A stretch of 34,580 nt of DNA, taken from positions 1 to 34,580 of the forward strand of contig JAAEZM010000020.1 of NCBI GenBank assembly GCA_018222865.1, read 5' to 3'. Source of the stretch: Alphaproteobacteria bacterium (GTDB lineage: Bacteria > Pseudomonadota > Alphaproteobacteria > Caulobacterales > Maricaulaceae). This document shows positions 1-8,341 of this stretch, in pieces (position 1 is the first letter of the stretch; every line of letters begins with the position of its first letter). Below the pieces are notes generated by a model that worked only from the letters and a program-made list of their open reading frames with translations, had not been told where the DNA came from and did not search any database. The translations under genes and the position numbers were made by a program.

Positions 1-198
1 CAGGATATGCACTGCGATATTGAAGACCGCCTCGAAGACGGCGATTGGGCCATGCTGGAGTGGTCAGATCCAAACGGGCTCCGTGGATGTGGCTTTTTCC
101 AGATCAAGCACGGACTGATCCAGTTCCAGCGCGGTTATTTTGACCGCCTCACCTTTTACCAGGCTGCTGGCCTGCCCCTTGAGGACATTCCCCGTTGA
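1..198 (+). CDS. NTF2-like (SnoaL-type) protein, 3' end only
   Basis: The reading frame is open from the first base, so this is the last roughly 65 codons of a gene that starts outside the window. The visible part reads as the C-terminal half of an NTF2/SnoaL-like cone fold: a beta strand ending in [20 protein letters not shown], then a helix FYQAAGLPL. The pattern of a strand, a 'DG/HG-x-I' turn, then 'R-x-Y-F-D' is typical of SnoaL-like proteins such as limonene-epoxide hydrolase and ketosteroid isomerase relatives. These bind small hydrophobic ligands, but the family is functionally diverse and no substrate can be named. The stop (TGA 196-198) overlaps the TTG start of rnhA, so the two are probably co-transcribed and translationally coupled. 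Confidence 0.6.
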   Translation, partial: QDMHCDIEDRLEDGDWAMLEWSDPNGLRGCGFFQIKHGLIQFQRGYFDRLTFYQAAGLPLEDIPR

Positions 199-638
199 GT
201 ACGATTACAATCCACACGGATGGAGCCTGTTCAGGCAATCCCGGCCCCGGTGGCTGGGGCGCGATTCTGGAATGGAATGGCCATCGCAAGGAACTCAAAG
301 GCGGCGAGGCAGACACGACGAATAATCGTATGGAGATGATGGCGGCGATCCAGGCGCTGGAAGCGGTCAAGAAACCAGGGCATTCCATCATCCTGATCAC
401 CGATAGCGTCTATCTGCGCGATGGCATCACGAAATGGATTCATGGCTGGAAAAAGCGCGACTGGAAAACCGCTGGTAAGAAACCGGTCAAGAATGTCGAT
501 TTGTGGCAGAGGCTGGATGCGCTGACCCGAAATCACCAGATTGAATGGCGTTGGGTGAAAGGGCATGCCGGTGATCCAGGCAATGAACGCGCTGATGAAC
601 TGGCACGCGAAGGGATTGCGGATCTGAAGTCGGGCTAG
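195..638 (+). CDS. rnhA: Ribonuclease HI
   Basis: Cytoplasmic endonuclease that cuts the RNA strand of RNA:DNA hybrids, removing R-loops and primers. At 147 residues it is close to the 155 of the E. coli enzyme and aligns almost throughout. The catalytic acids are all present: D9 (in [15 protein letters not shown]), E47 (NNRMEMMAA), D70 (ITDSVY) and D134, with the helper H124 in [16 protein letters not shown]. The basic handle region [21 protein letters not shown] is kept. The start is a TTG at 195, chosen because the next residues (STITIHTDG) match the family N-terminus and because it overlaps the upstream stop. Its TAG stop shares the palindrome CTAG (635-638) with the stop of the convergent kinase gene, leaving no room for a terminator between them. 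Confidence 0.97.
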   Translation: MSTITIHTDGACSGNPGPGGWGAILEWNGHRKELKGGEADTTNNRMEMMAAIQALEAVKKPGHSIILITDSVYLRDGITKWIHGWKKRDWKTAGKKPVKNVDLWQRLDALTRNHQIEWRWVKGHAGDPGNERADELAREGIADLKSG

Positions 639-3589
639 GCCGCCTTGTCCAGCGCAAGATCAAGCGCACGCATCACAGCCTTCAAGTCCAGGGGCTTTGC
701 GAGATAACCCGTTGCACCTGAAGCGAGATAGCGCTCCTCGGCACCGCGCGTTGCGTCAGCCGTCACAGCAAAAACCGGGATCTGTGCATACGGTTTGTTG
801 GACTTGCGGATCTGGCGAATGGCCTCATCCCCGGACATGACGGGCATTTGGATATCCATCAGGATTGCATCGAAATGCTCGATCTCGAGAAGATCCAATG
901 CCTCCTGGCCATTCCCCGCCGTCTGCACGTCATGTCCAGCACCGCGCAACAGGGATGCAGCGACCATCTGATTGGTCAGAACATCATCGACAACGAGGAT
1001 GCGTGAACTCGATTTCGGCGCGGCGCGATTGGGGGCTGCAGATTCAGGACGCGCAAGGTCGAGCGCCTCAGCGGCGGCTGGCAAGGGAATCTCAAACCAG
1101 AAAGTCGAGCCTTCGCCCAAGACGCTTTCAACGCCGATCTGCCCGCCGGCCATCTCCACAATTTCACGGCAGATGGCCAAGCCCAGCCCCGTGCCACCAT
1201 GTTCGCGGGTCGAGCTGTCATCAACCTGCGCAAACCGGCTGAAGATATGCTGGCTCTGTTCAGCAGGAATACCCGGGCCGGTATCGGCGACTTCGAAGCG
1301 AATGCGGTCCTTGTCGACCGCTTTCAGCATGATGCGCACACTGCCTTGCGAGGTGAATTTGACGGCATTGCCGGCCATATTGATGAGGACCTGACGGACC
1401 CGCTTTTCATCGCCGGTGACCATGTCTGGCACGTCCGGATCCGCGTCCAGGGAGACGGTCAGGGCTTTTTCCCGCGCCAGCCCGGAAACGATGTCCACAA
1501 CTGAACTGGTTGTCGCTGCGAGATCGAAGACCTGATTGTCGAGATGAAGGACACCCGCCTCGATCTTGGAAATGTCGAGAATGTCTTCAATCAGGTCCAG
1601 CAGGGCGCGGCCGGAATTCTCCAGCGTATCCAGGAAACCGCTCTGACGCTCATCCAGAGCAGACATGCGCAGCAATTGCGCCATGCCCAGAACCCCGTTC
1701 AGGGGCGTCCGGATCTCATGACTCATATTGGCCAGGAATTGCGACTTCGCCTGATTGGCCTTGTCGGCTTCTTCGCGGCGTTGCTCAATCTCGGCCCGTA
1801 CTGCGACTTCGTCAGTAATGTCGAGATTCACGCCCGCAAAGATAGGATCTTCCTCAAAATTGGTCCGGAGGACACCCTGCGAACGAATATGGCGAAGCTC
1901 ACCACTGCGCAGTCTGATCCGGTAACGCACATCATAGTCGACTTCGCCTCTCAGTGCCTTTTCCAGCTGATCTTCTAGATAGGCGACATCATCAGGGTGT
2001 AGACGCGAGCGCCAGACATCCAGGGCATCGCGCCCATCGAGCTCGTGCAGGTCGAATATCCGCTTGGATCCATCATCCCACCAGGTCGTATTATCGGCGA
2101 GATTCATCTCGAATACGCCAATATTGGAGGCTTTCAGCGAGAGTTCGAGACGGTTCGTCAAAGAACGCATCTCCTCTTCGCGCAGCTTGCGTTCGGTGAT
2201 GTCCTGGAATGAGCCAACAAGCTTTTTGACCGCGCCATCAATGGATTCGGCCCGGCCAACAGCCCTCACCCAGATCCGGCGCCCCTTGGCTGTAATGAAT
2301 GGAAGCTCGACATCCCAGTCTTCGCCGTTTTCGATCCCGTGCTGTACCAGATTGGTGATCTTGTCACGCGCTTCCGGCGCGTAGAAATTGATCGCCGTCT
2401 CCATCACGGGTTCATAATCGGGATCCACCTCATGGATCTGCTTGGTGATCGGATCCCATTGCGGTTGCCCGGTTTCCAGATCAATTTCCCAGCTCCCGAT
2501 CCCGCCGACTTCCGTGACAGCACGCAAACGGTCAGCGACGCGGTCGCGTTGTCGCTGCAATGCCTCGCGATCCCGACTGGCACGCCCCTCAGCAATCAGG
2601 TTTGCGATGGTGCCAAACAGGGGGGCGGCTTTATCGAGGAGCTCGGTGGTATAGGGTTCGGCGCGATTGGCCAGACCGATCATTCCGACCATTTCACCGC
2701 GATTAAACAAGGGAACCGCCGCAAAGGATCGAACATCGGGATGACCGGGAATCGAGAAGGTTTTTTTCACCCCTTCCCGCGCATTGATCAAAACCAGTTC
2801 TTCGCGCTCAAGGGCTTGACCGATGACAGTATCGGGAAGGCGAAAATCAAGCTTCGAACCCATCTCCGTTTCATAATACGCTCGCAGCTCATCGGACCAA
2901 TGAAAGTCTGACATCACCTTGGTCGACAAATACCGTCCGCCATCATCCTCCAGGCATTCAGCGATAAATCCGAGATGGCTGTCTGTGATCTCCAGGGCTT
3001 CGGTGAGTAGGGAGAGATAGCTCTCATCCAGCGACAGACGTTGACTGATAAACTGCTTTTGAACCTGGGCGATGGCCGCAAGCTGGCGCGTGGAGAAATC
3101 GGCCTCCACCTTTTTGGCCCGCGCGGCGATTCTTTTCTCGACAAGCTGCCCGAGAGACCTCAGTCGACGTATCTGGTCTTCACTGAGATCCAGAACCTGA
3201 TCATGAATCACGCACAGCGTCCCGATACGATACCCGTTCGGTTCGTGAAGCGGCACGCCGGCATAGGTCCGGATATGCGGCGCGCCCGTGACAAGTGGAT
3301 TAGTGTTGAAACGCGGATCTTCCAGCGCATCGCGAACATAGAAGAGATCGCTCGTCTGGATAGCATAATGGCAAAAGGCGACATCACGGGGCGTTTCAGT
3401 CGCATCCAGATTGCGCCGGGCCTTGAACCACTGACGTTCGGCGTCGACCAGCGAAACTAAGGCAATCTTTGCTCCACATAAGCCCTGGGCGAGATCGGCG
3501 AGTGTATCGAATTCTTCTTCTGGCGCCGTGTCCAGAATATCGAGAGCCCGCAAGGCCTGTACGCGATCAATATCGTTTTGCTGTGTCAT
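635..3589 (-). CDS. Hybrid sensor histidine kinase (GAF-GAF-PAS-PAS-HisKA-HATPase-REC)
   Basis: A 984-residue sensory kinase with no evident membrane segment, so probably cytoplasmic. Domains in order: GAF at about 20-155, second GAF about 185-335, two PAS/PAC repeats about 355-470 and 480-600 (each ending in a DITE/DITD turn), HisKA with the phospho-acceptor H624 in the H-box [12 protein letters not shown], HATPase with N-box N741, G1 DTGPGIP (769-775) and G2 GGTGLGLA (798-805), then a receiver domain about 863-980 with acidic D868/D869, phospho-acceptor D912 (MDIQMP) and K965. All catalytic residues are intact. It should autophosphorylate and pass phosphate to its own receiver and onward, probably to an unlinked phosphotransfer protein. 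The stimulus cannot be read from sequence; two GAF plus two PAS suggest several inputs. A hairpin AGTCGC/GCGACT (3610-3626) lies just upstream of the ATG. Confidence 0.93.
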   Translation of the reverse strand: MTQQNDIDRVQALRALDILDTAPEEEFDTLADLAQGLCGAKIALVSLVDAERQWFKARRNLDATETPRDVAFCHYAIQTSDLFYVRDALEDPRFNTNPLVTGAPHIRTYAGVPLHEPNGYRIGTLCVIHDQVLDLSEDQIRRLRSLGQLVEKRIAARAKKVEADFSTRQLAAIAQVQKQFISQRLSLDESYLSLLTEALEITDSHLGFIAECLEDDGGRYLSTKVMSDFHWSDELRAYYETEMGSKLDFRLPDTVIGQALEREELVLINAREGVKKTFSIPGHPDVRSFAAVPLFNRGEMVGMIGLANRAEPYTTELLDKAAPLFGTIANLIAEGRASRDREALQRQRDRVADRLRAVTEVGGIGSWEIDLETGQPQWDPITKQIHEVDPDYEPVMETAINFYAPEARDKITNLVQHGIENGEDWDVELPFITAKGRRIWVRAVGRAESIDGAVKKLVGSFQDITERKLREEEMRSLTNRLELSLKASNIGVFEMNLADNTTWWDDGSKRIFDLHELDGRDALDVWRSRLHPDDVAYLEDQLEKALRGEVDYDVRYRIRLRSGELRHIRSQGVLRTNFEEDPIFAGVNLDITDEVAVRAEIEQRREEADKANQAKSQFLANMSHEIRTPLNGVLGMAQLLRMSALDERQSGFLDTLENSGRALLDLIEDILDISKIEAGVLHLDNQVFDLAATTSSVVDIVSGLAREKALTVSLDADPDVPDMVTGDEKRVRQVLINMAGNAVKFTSQGSVRIMLKAVDKDRIRFEVADTGPGIPAEQSQHIFSRFAQVDDSSTREHGGTGLGLAICREIVEMAGGQIGVESVLGEGSTFWFEIPLPAAAEALDLARPESAAPNRAAPKSSSRILVVDDVLTNQMVAASLLRGAGHDVQTAGNGQEALDLLEIEHFDAILMDIQMPVMSGDEAIRQIRKSNKPYAQIPVFAVTADATRGAEERYLASGATGYLAKPLDLKAVMRALDLALDKAA

Positions 3590-3713
3590 TCAACGCCCGA
3601 CCCGCCAACAGTCGCACAACGCGACTCAATTGCATCATAACCGGCGAGGTTTACCGAAGGTGAATGGGACCGCCCCGGAAAGAAAACCATATTTTATTTA
3701 CGATTAAATGGAC

Positions 3714-3747
3714 AAACAAAAAGGCCGGAACCTCGCGGCTCCGGCCT
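3714..3747 (-). terminator. Intrinsic terminator of the TonB-domain gene
   Basis: On the minus strand an 8-bp perfect stem (AGGCCGGA 3722-3729 with TCCGGCCT 3740-3747, plus two more inner GC pairs after one mismatch) is followed by the T-rich run CCTTTTTGTTTG. It lies 24 bp past the stop of the gene at 3772-4113. Confidence 0.88.
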
Positions 3748-3771
3748 CTCAACGGGAGGTATCGCGTCCGG

Positions 3772-4113
3772 TTAGTTGGACAGCGAGAATTCCAGGGTCA
3801 TGGTGTGACCTTCCGTACGCGTGCCCGCCGGAGCATACGCCCAGGACGTGATCGCGCTCAGAGCTGCGCGGTCAAACACGCCTGCCGGGCTTGATTCAAC
3901 AACAGATGCTTCGACGACCGTACCGTCTGCTTCCACTGCGTAGGAGACGACGACATGACCTTCAACGCCGCGACGCTCAGCGCCACGCGGATAATCAGGA
4001 GCGACACGTTCGACAGCTTCGCGCTGGACTTCAGCCTGAGCCGGCGCTGCGATAGCCGCCGCGCCAAGAATGATGCCTGCAATTGCCGGAATGGAGAAGA
4101 TTTTTGCTTTCAT
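3772..4113 (-). CDS. Secreted stand-alone TonB C-terminal domain protein
   Basis: A 113-residue exported protein. The N-terminus MKAKIFSIPAIAGIILGAAA...APAQA is a clear signal peptide with cleavage after AQA (about residue 30). The mature part is one TonB C-terminal domain: VAPDYPRGAERRGVEGHVVVSY is the family's 'P-x-Y-P ... G-x-V' entry, then ...DRAALSAITSWAYAPA. True TonB has an N-terminal membrane anchor and a proline-rich spacer that reach ExbB/ExbD. Both are missing here, so this protein cannot transmit proton-motive force in the usual way. The longer open frame (to 4296) was rejected because its extension looks non-coding and would bury the signal peptide; GGGTGA upstream of ATG 4113 can serve as ribosome-binding site. 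It is monocistronic, with its own terminator. Role unknown; it may be a periplasmic accessory protein. Confidence 0.85.
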   Translation of the reverse strand: MKAKIFSIPAIAGIILGAAAIAAPAQAEVQREAVERVAPDYPRGAERRGVEGHVVVSYAVEADGTVVEASVVESSPAGVFDRAALSAITSWAYAPAGTRTEGHTMTLEFSLSN

Positions 4114-4185
4114 TTTGATCACCCATACAGTGTTGTTGCGTTGGATGGAGGGATTACCGGCAATTCCTATCAGAAGCCTAAGCCG

Positions 4186-4246
4186 AAATTTTAAAATTTT
4201 ATCGAACTCATGCATATCGTATGAGAACGTAGTCATATCGTATGAG
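4186..4246 (-). promoter_or_regulatory. Probable promoter/operator region of the TonB-domain gene with 13-bp direct repeat
   Basis: CATATCGTATGAG occurs twice exactly, at 4213-4225 and 4234-4246, with a 21-bp period (two helical turns). Next to it, on the side of the gene, is an AT-rich 14-bp perfect palindrome AAATTTTAAAATTT (4186-4199) that could contain a -10 element. The repeats lie about 100-135 bp upstream of ATG 4113. Same-face direct repeats of this spacing are bound by several response-regulator families; the protein is unknown. Confidence 0.5.
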
Positions 4247-4262
4247 TTGTTGATTTTTATCC

Positions 4263-4300
4263 AAAAAAACGCCGCGCGGAGGTGGAATCTCCGCACGGCG
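4263..4300 (-). terminator. Intrinsic terminator of the peroxiredoxin gene
   Basis: Minus-strand stem of 12 positions, CGCCGTGCGGAG pairing with CTCCGCGCGGCG (arms 4289-4300 and 4270-4281) with one mismatch, loop of 7, followed by seven T residues (4263-4269). It is 27 bp after the peroxiredoxin stop. Confidence 0.92.
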
Positions 4301-4327
4301 CCTACGTGTATTCGTTGATTTCAGCGC

Positions 4328-4825
4328 TTAGGCGGAAACCGTGTCGATCTGACCAAGAATATGATCAGCGGACGAAACGGCGAACTCGCCCGGAGCTTCA
4401 ATATTCAGCTCGGCGACGACGCCATCCTTGATCAGCATGGAAAAGCGCTGGGCCCGTGTGCCCATCCCAAATCCGCTGCCATCCATTTCAAGACCGACAG
4501 CCTTGGCAAATTCGCCATTCCCGTCTGCCAGCATCACAACCTTGTCGCCAGCGCCCTGCTGCTCGCCCCAGGCATGCATAACGAAGACATCATTGACAGA
4601 CAGGCAGGCAATCGTATCGACGCCCTTCGCCTTGATCTCGTCGGCCTTCTCAATGAAGCCCGGCAGGTGTTTGGCGGAACAGGTCGGGGTGAAGGCACCC
4701 GGCACGGCGAAAAGGGCGACGGTCTTGCCGTCAAAAACATCTGCCACCGACACTTTGTTCGGACCGTCAGCCGTCATTGTCATGAAGCTGGCTTGGGGCA
4801 GGCGGTCTCCAACCGAAATCGTCAT
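4328..4825 (-). CDS. Prx5-type peroxiredoxin
   Basis: A 165-residue thiol peroxidase that reduces hydrogen peroxide or organic hydroperoxides, usually with glutathione/glutaredoxin or thioredoxin as reductant. The peroxidatic cysteine is C49 in the family signature PGAFTPTCS (T46 and C49 of the PxxxTxxC motif), and the catalytic arginine is in GTRAQRFSM (R127). The only other visible cysteine is C74 (TIACLSVND), a position found in many bacterial Prx5 proteins; a C-terminal resolving cysteine is absent, so a 1-Cys mechanism with glutathione is plausible. Length is typical of the non-fused form. AGGAG lies 8 bp before the ATG. It is divergent from yqgE across a short gap holding a near-palindrome GCGTC-TG-GACGC (4884-4895), a possible operator. 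Confidence 0.95.
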   Translation of the reverse strand: MTISVGDRLPQASFMTMTADGPNKVSVADVFDGKTVALFAVPGAFTPTCSAKHLPGFIEKADEIKAKGVDTIACLSVNDVFVMHAWGEQQGAGDKVVMLADGNGEFAKAVGLEMDGSGFGMGTRAQRFSMLIKDGVVAELNIEAPGEFAVSSADHILGQIDTVSA

Positions 4826-4923
4826 GGGTCTTTCTCCTGATGCTCGTTATGAAATCTCTCGCACGAGGCAAGATTGCGGGAACGCGTCTGGACGCATCCC
4901 TTATTTAGGGCGAACATGCAAGC

Positions 4924-5511
4924 ATGACAGATACAGATCGCAATGCATTGGCCGACTGTTATCTCGGCGGCAAGCTCCTGATTGCCACACCGAGCATTGG
5001 TGATCCTCGTTTCGATCGCGCCGTTATCCTGCTTTGCGACCACTCCGATGAACATGCGATGGGGATCATCCTCAACAAGCCAGCAACAGGCCTGCGCCTT
5101 CCCGATCTCTATCTGCGACTGGACGTGGAGACCGAAGCGAAGGTTCCTGATCGCTGCGTGCTGCTGGGGGGACCGGTTGAGCGCGAGCGCGGCTTTGTCT
5201 TGCACACTGACGATTTTGAAGCAGGCGGATCCACCCTGCCCGTCTCCGATACGATCGGACTGACCGCGACCAAGGATGCGCTGGAGGCGATCGCCTCGCA
5301 TCACCCGCCGCGCCTGTCGGTCCTGGCGCTTGGCTATGCCGGTTGGGGCGCCGGGCAATTGGAAGAAGAGCTCACCAGCAATGCCTGGCTGGTCGCCGAA
5401 CCGGATGAGGGTCTGGTGTTTGGCGGCGAGAATGATGTGAAATGGGAACAGGCGCTCGAACAGATCGGTATCACACCCGAGCACTTGTCCAGTTTAAGCG
5501 GGCACGCCTAG
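4924..5511 (+). CDS. YqgE/AlgH family protein (UPF0301)
   Basis: A 195-residue cytoplasmic protein of the widespread YqgE/AlgH family. Recognised by the N-terminal block LLIATPSIGDPRFDRAVILL, the C-D-H-S-D-E-H-A-M-G strand, ILNKPATGL, LLGGPVERERGFVLH, and the C-terminal LGYAGWGAGQLEEEL and NAWL motifs. AlgH was described as a regulator of alginate synthesis in Pseudomonas, but the biochemical function of the family is not established. The start at 4924 is chosen by homology. The only SD-like AGGG (4907-4910) is 13 bp away and instead sits 5 bp before a three-codon mini-ORF (4916-4927) whose stop overlaps this ATG. The 3' end overlaps the convergent EAL gene by 18 bp. Confidence 0.93.
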   Translation: MTDTDRNALADCYLGGKLLIATPSIGDPRFDRAVILLCDHSDEHAMGIILNKPATGLRLPDLYLRLDVETEAKVPDRCVLLGGPVERERGFVLHTDDFEAGGSTLPVSDTIGLTATKDALEAIASHHPPRLSVLALGYAGWGAGQLEEELTSNAWLVAEPDEGLVFGGENDVKWEQALEQIGITPEHLSSLSGHA

Positions 5512-6642
5512 GGCGGCGGGCCGAAATCGACCGGCAAAACCATGTTCCGCCGCGGTGAGCGCTTCATCGGGAGGCAGGGCACCGGAAAAACGATACCCCT
5601 GAGCGAAATCGCATCCCATCTCAGCAAGAGCAATGGCGCTGTCTTCGGTCTCAACGCCCTCGGCAACGGTCTTCATCCCATAATGCGCGGCCAGCTGGAT
5701 AACCGAACGCACCACGGTCGCGGCGCTCTCATTACCGGCCATGGCCCGCACGAAATACTGATCAATCTTCACGACATCGAAGGGAAGCCGGTCAAGCCGG
5801 GCAAGAGAGGAATACCCCGTGCCGAAGTCATCCAGGGCCAACGCCACGCCGGCCTGCGCCAGCCGGTCCATCGCCGACTGAGCCGCATCGGCATCGCGCA
5901 TGATCTCTGTTTCAGCGATCTCCAGCTTGAAACGTCCAGCAGGCAATTGCGCTTCCGAGACGCGTTCAAGCAATTCCGTCTGAAACGTCTCGGAAACGAG
6001 TTCAGACACCGACGCGTTCGCCGCAACGAATAAATCCCCTGCGGTCGGCAAGGCGAGACGCCAGGCCGATAAATCCGCAATGGCATGATCCCGGACGATG
6101 GTGCTGATCCGGCCGAGCAGGTCAATGTCTTCTGCCAAGCCGAGAAAATCTGCTGGAGCCAGTACACCAACATCCGGCTTTTGCCAGCGCGCCAGCGCTT
6201 CAAAACCGGCCAGACTTCGGTCCGACAGAGACACGACGGGCTGGTAGAAGGCGCAGACCTCGCCCGCCTCAACCGCGGCCGCCAAGGCCTGCTCGTCCTC
6301 AATGCGATCCGCCGGGTGGATCGAGGGTCCCGCGGGCGTCATCAAGCCCTGCACCAAACCGGCTTCGGTCCGGCTGGCCAGCATGCGCGCATAGATCAGC
6401 CCACCATGCTTGCCGATCAGACGGATGCGAAGATCAATCTGCGCGCCCCCCAGGGCCCGCTCGAACCGGGCGCGATCCGCAGGACCAAGTCGGGCCGCGA
6501 ATTCTTCGAGCGACCATTGCGCGGTTTCCAGACCAAAACGTTCGATAGCCCCGTCCAGACGGATCTCCCGACCCTCGACATCAATCGACAGCGCCAGAGC
6601 CCCTGCGGAACGCGCGGCTGCTTCAAAAGCATTGGAACTCAT
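5494..6642 (-). CDS. EAL-domain protein, probable c-di-GMP phosphodiesterase
   Basis: A 382-residue protein with an N-terminal PAS-like region (about 1-110, weakly conserved, no cofactor motif visible) and a C-terminal EAL domain (about 115-370). All residues needed for c-di-GMP hydrolysis are present: E148 of EAL (FEALARW), N209 (VAANAS), E245 (AETEIM), D271-D272 (LALDDFGTGYSSL), K292 (VVKID), E328 (VAEGVE) and Q348 (AQGYRF). It therefore should be an active phosphodiesterase lowering c-di-GMP, affecting motility, adhesion or cell-cycle outputs. No GGDEF domain is fused. Its ATG overlaps the stop of the GNAT gene by one base (TGATG), so the two are translationally coupled. No signal peptide or membrane segment is seen. 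Confidence 0.94.
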   Translation of the reverse strand: MSSNAFEAAARSAGALALSIDVEGREIRLDGAIERFGLETAQWSLEEFAARLGPADRARFERALGGAQIDLRIRLIGKHGGLIYARMLASRTEAGLVQGLMTPAGPSIHPADRIEDEQALAAAVEAGEVCAFYQPVVSLSDRSLAGFEALARWQKPDVGVLAPADFLGLAEDIDLLGRISTIVRDHAIADLSAWRLALPTAGDLFVAANASVSELVSETFQTELLERVSEAQLPAGRFKLEIAETEIMRDADAAQSAMDRLAQAGVALALDDFGTGYSSLARLDRLPFDVVKIDQYFVRAMAGNESAATVVRSVIQLAAHYGMKTVAEGVETEDSAIALAEMGCDFAQGYRFSGALPPDEALTAAEHGFAGRFRPAALGVPA

Positions 6643-7217
6643 CAGCGCGGATCAGTCCGTAAAAGCGCGAACCGGTCATGGTCTCGCCACTCACCGGCAA
6701 TATTCAGCAATTGGCGGGCTCGGCCTTCAAACTGAAAGCCGACGCTTTCGAGCAAATGCCGAGAGGCATCGTTTTCCGGGCGGCAGGCTGCTTCAACACG
6801 ATGCAGACCCAGAGTGTCAAAGGCGAATGCGAGAACCCGTCGAACCGCGGCGCGGGTGTGTCCCTTGCGAACATAGGGGCTGCCGATCCAATAGCCGATA
6901 TCCGCGCTTTGCAGCACGCCGCGGCGGACATTGTTCAGATTGCAGGCGCCGAGCAGGACATCATCTTCGGCCCGGAAGACGAAGAAGGGAAAGCCTGCCC
7001 CTGATTGCCGATCAGCCTGATAGCGCGCAATCCGACGGCGATAAGCGCCCTTGGTCAACTCATCTATCGTCCAGGCGGGCTCCCACGGCTCTGTATGTGC
7101 CCGGCTTGCTCCGCGCAGGCGCGCCCAGTGTTCATAATCTTCAAGAACCGGTGCGCGCAGCCGGATGCCCTTACCAATCAGGACATCCTCTTCCGGATCA
7201 TCGCGCCAAAGTGCCAC
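6642..7217 (-). CDS. GNAT acetyltransferase, RimJ/RimL type
   Basis: A 191-residue acetyl-CoA-dependent N-acetyltransferase. Family features: the N-terminal strand IGKGIRLRAPVLEDYEHWARLR, then IGYWIGSPYVRKGHTRAAVRRVLAFAFDTLGLHRVEAAC with the acetyl-CoA pyrophosphate loop (R/Q-x-x-G-x-x/A) at VRKGHTRA, and the closing PENDASRHLLESVGFQFEGRAR. RimJ-type enzymes acetylate N-termini of ribosomal proteins, but the family includes amino-acid and antibiotic acetyltransferases, so the substrate is unknown. The start is GTG 7217: an in-frame stop lies just upstream and GTGGAG is placed 7 bp before it, while the nearby ATG at 7221 is out of frame. It lies 66 bp after surf1 on the same strand and may be read through from the oxidase operon. 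Confidence 0.9.
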   Translation of the reverse strand: MALWRDDPEEDVLIGKGIRLRAPVLEDYEHWARLRGASRAHTEPWEPAWTIDELTKGAYRRRIARYQADRQSGAGFPFFVFRAEDDVLLGACNLNNVRRGVLQSADIGYWIGSPYVRKGHTRAAVRRVLAFAFDTLGLHRVEAACRPENDASRHLLESVGFQFEGRARQLLNIAGEWRDHDRFALLRTDPR

Positions 7218-7283
7218 GCATCAACTCCACTTCCGGCAGGGCCACACCCTGCTCTTTTATCATTCTTGCGCCCGAAAAGGGAC

Positions 7284-7955
7284 TCAGCGCCAGCGCAAAC
7301 GCCCCTGGGCGATGTGGAGGGCCAGGTAAACACCGATCAGTGCCAGAGCCAGACCATACCAGGTCAGAGCATAGCCCATATGCTGGGCTGGCGGTGTTTG
7401 AGCCAGGGTTGCCGGCATGCCCTCATCAGACCGTGCCCACATCTCCATCATCCGCGCCGGGGGCACGGACAAAGCCTGAGCCATTTCGGACGGATCAAAA
7501 CCATACCACTGATTGGTATCAGGATCGTTGACGGGGGTGAAAACACCGCTGCGCGGCAGCGGTTCCAGGCGCCAACGCGCGGGACGTTGGACAGTGCCAT
7601 CGACCTGACGCTCAAATCCGCTCTCGACAAGAAGGTAACGCTCCTCGCCGGAGCCGCAATCGGGCGCCGGGATAACTCCGATGCGCACCACACCGGGCAC
7701 ATCGCGCAGAGCGTAAAGGCGCAACTCCTCGCCAGCCAGCGGAGCCGGCATCGCAAAGCCTGGGCTGTAAGCCTCGCCGTCATAGCCACAATACGCCTCT
7801 GCCAGGCTGGCCGCCTCACCGCGGCCCTCATAGGCATCAACCAGGCCCTGCTTCCAGGCCATACGACTGACCTGCCAATTGCCCAGCGTGATCAGCAAGG
7901 CCAACCCGGCCAGTGAAAAGAGCGATAACAGAGGGAGGGGCTGGAAGCGTGGCAT
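7284..7955 (-). CDS. SURF1 family cytochrome c oxidase assembly protein
   Basis: A 223-residue inner-membrane protein that helps insert heme A into subunit I of the aa3 oxidase. Topology is the family standard: one transmembrane helix at the N-terminus (about 7-26) ending in the signature GNWQ, a periplasmic domain, and a second helix near the C-terminus introduced by HMGYALTWYGLALALIGVY, which matches the conserved H-x-x-Y-A-x-x-W-x motif. The periplasmic part carries the usual WYGFDP segment. It is the last clear oxidase-assembly gene of the operon, 11 bp behind the DUF983 gene. Two cysteines in the periplasmic loop (AYCGYDG and APDCGSGEE) could form a disulfide. Confidence 0.95.
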   Translation of the reverse strand: MPRFQPLPLLSLFSLAGLALLITLGNWQVSRMAWKQGLVDAYEGRGEAASLAEAYCGYDGEAYSPGFAMPAPLAGEELRLYALRDVPGVVRIGVIPAPDCGSGEERYLLVESGFERQVDGTVQRPARWRLEPLPRSGVFTPVNDPDTNQWYGFDPSEMAQALSVPPARMMEMWARSDEGMPATLAQTPPAQHMGYALTWYGLALALIGVYLALHIAQGRLRWR

Positions 7956-7966
7956 GAGCCGGGATC

Positions 7967-8329
7967 CTATTCGTCCAGGCGCGCTTCCTGGGCATCATGC
8001 TTGAACTGAAGCGCGAACAGCAGGCCCTTAAGAGGACGCAAGGCGGCAATGGTCGCCGTCGGGATCAAGATAAGCTGGATCAGCATATGGGCCCAGATGG
8101 GCGGAGAATTAAAGCCAAGCTCGACCAGCAGATAAACCACCATCGCCAGGAAGCCGACGATGAAAAGCCCGAAGACAGAGGCGCCATCGCCCACATCTGC
8201 ATGCTCAAAACTAACGCCGCAGGCATTGCACTGCGGCGCGAGTTTCAACAGTCCGGCGAACATATCGCCCTCCCCGCATTTCGGACAGCGGCCCTTAAGG
8301 CCAGTCTCGAAGGGAGAGGGCGTTATCAT
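7967..8329 (-). CDS. DUF983 zinc-ribbon membrane protein
   Basis: A 120-residue protein with an N-terminal double CxxC knuckle, KGRCPKCGEGDMF and APQCNACGVSFEH, followed by two transmembrane helices (about 53-72 and 80-97) and a short charged tail. This is the DUF983 pattern. In alphaproteobacteria it sits reproducibly between ctaE and surf1, as here (12 and 11 bp spacings). The knuckle probably binds zinc. Its function is unknown; the fixed position argues for a role in oxidase biogenesis or membrane insertion. Confidence 0.93.
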   Translation of the reverse strand: MITPSPFETGLKGRCPKCGEGDMFAGLLKLAPQCNACGVSFEHADVGDGASVFGLFIVGFLAMVVYLLVELGFNSPPIWAHMLIQLILIPTATIAALRPLKGLLFALQFKHDAQEARLDE

Positions 8330-8341
8330 GCTTTGCCTAAC

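Noticed and set aside
2339-2911. 190-codon plus-strand frame inside the histidine kinase gene
   Set aside because: It overlaps the second GAF and first PAS domains of the kinase and has no supporting features.
4822-5484. 220-codon minus-strand frame opposite yqgE
   Set aside because: YqgE is well conserved on the plus strand; the antisense frame has no family resemblance.
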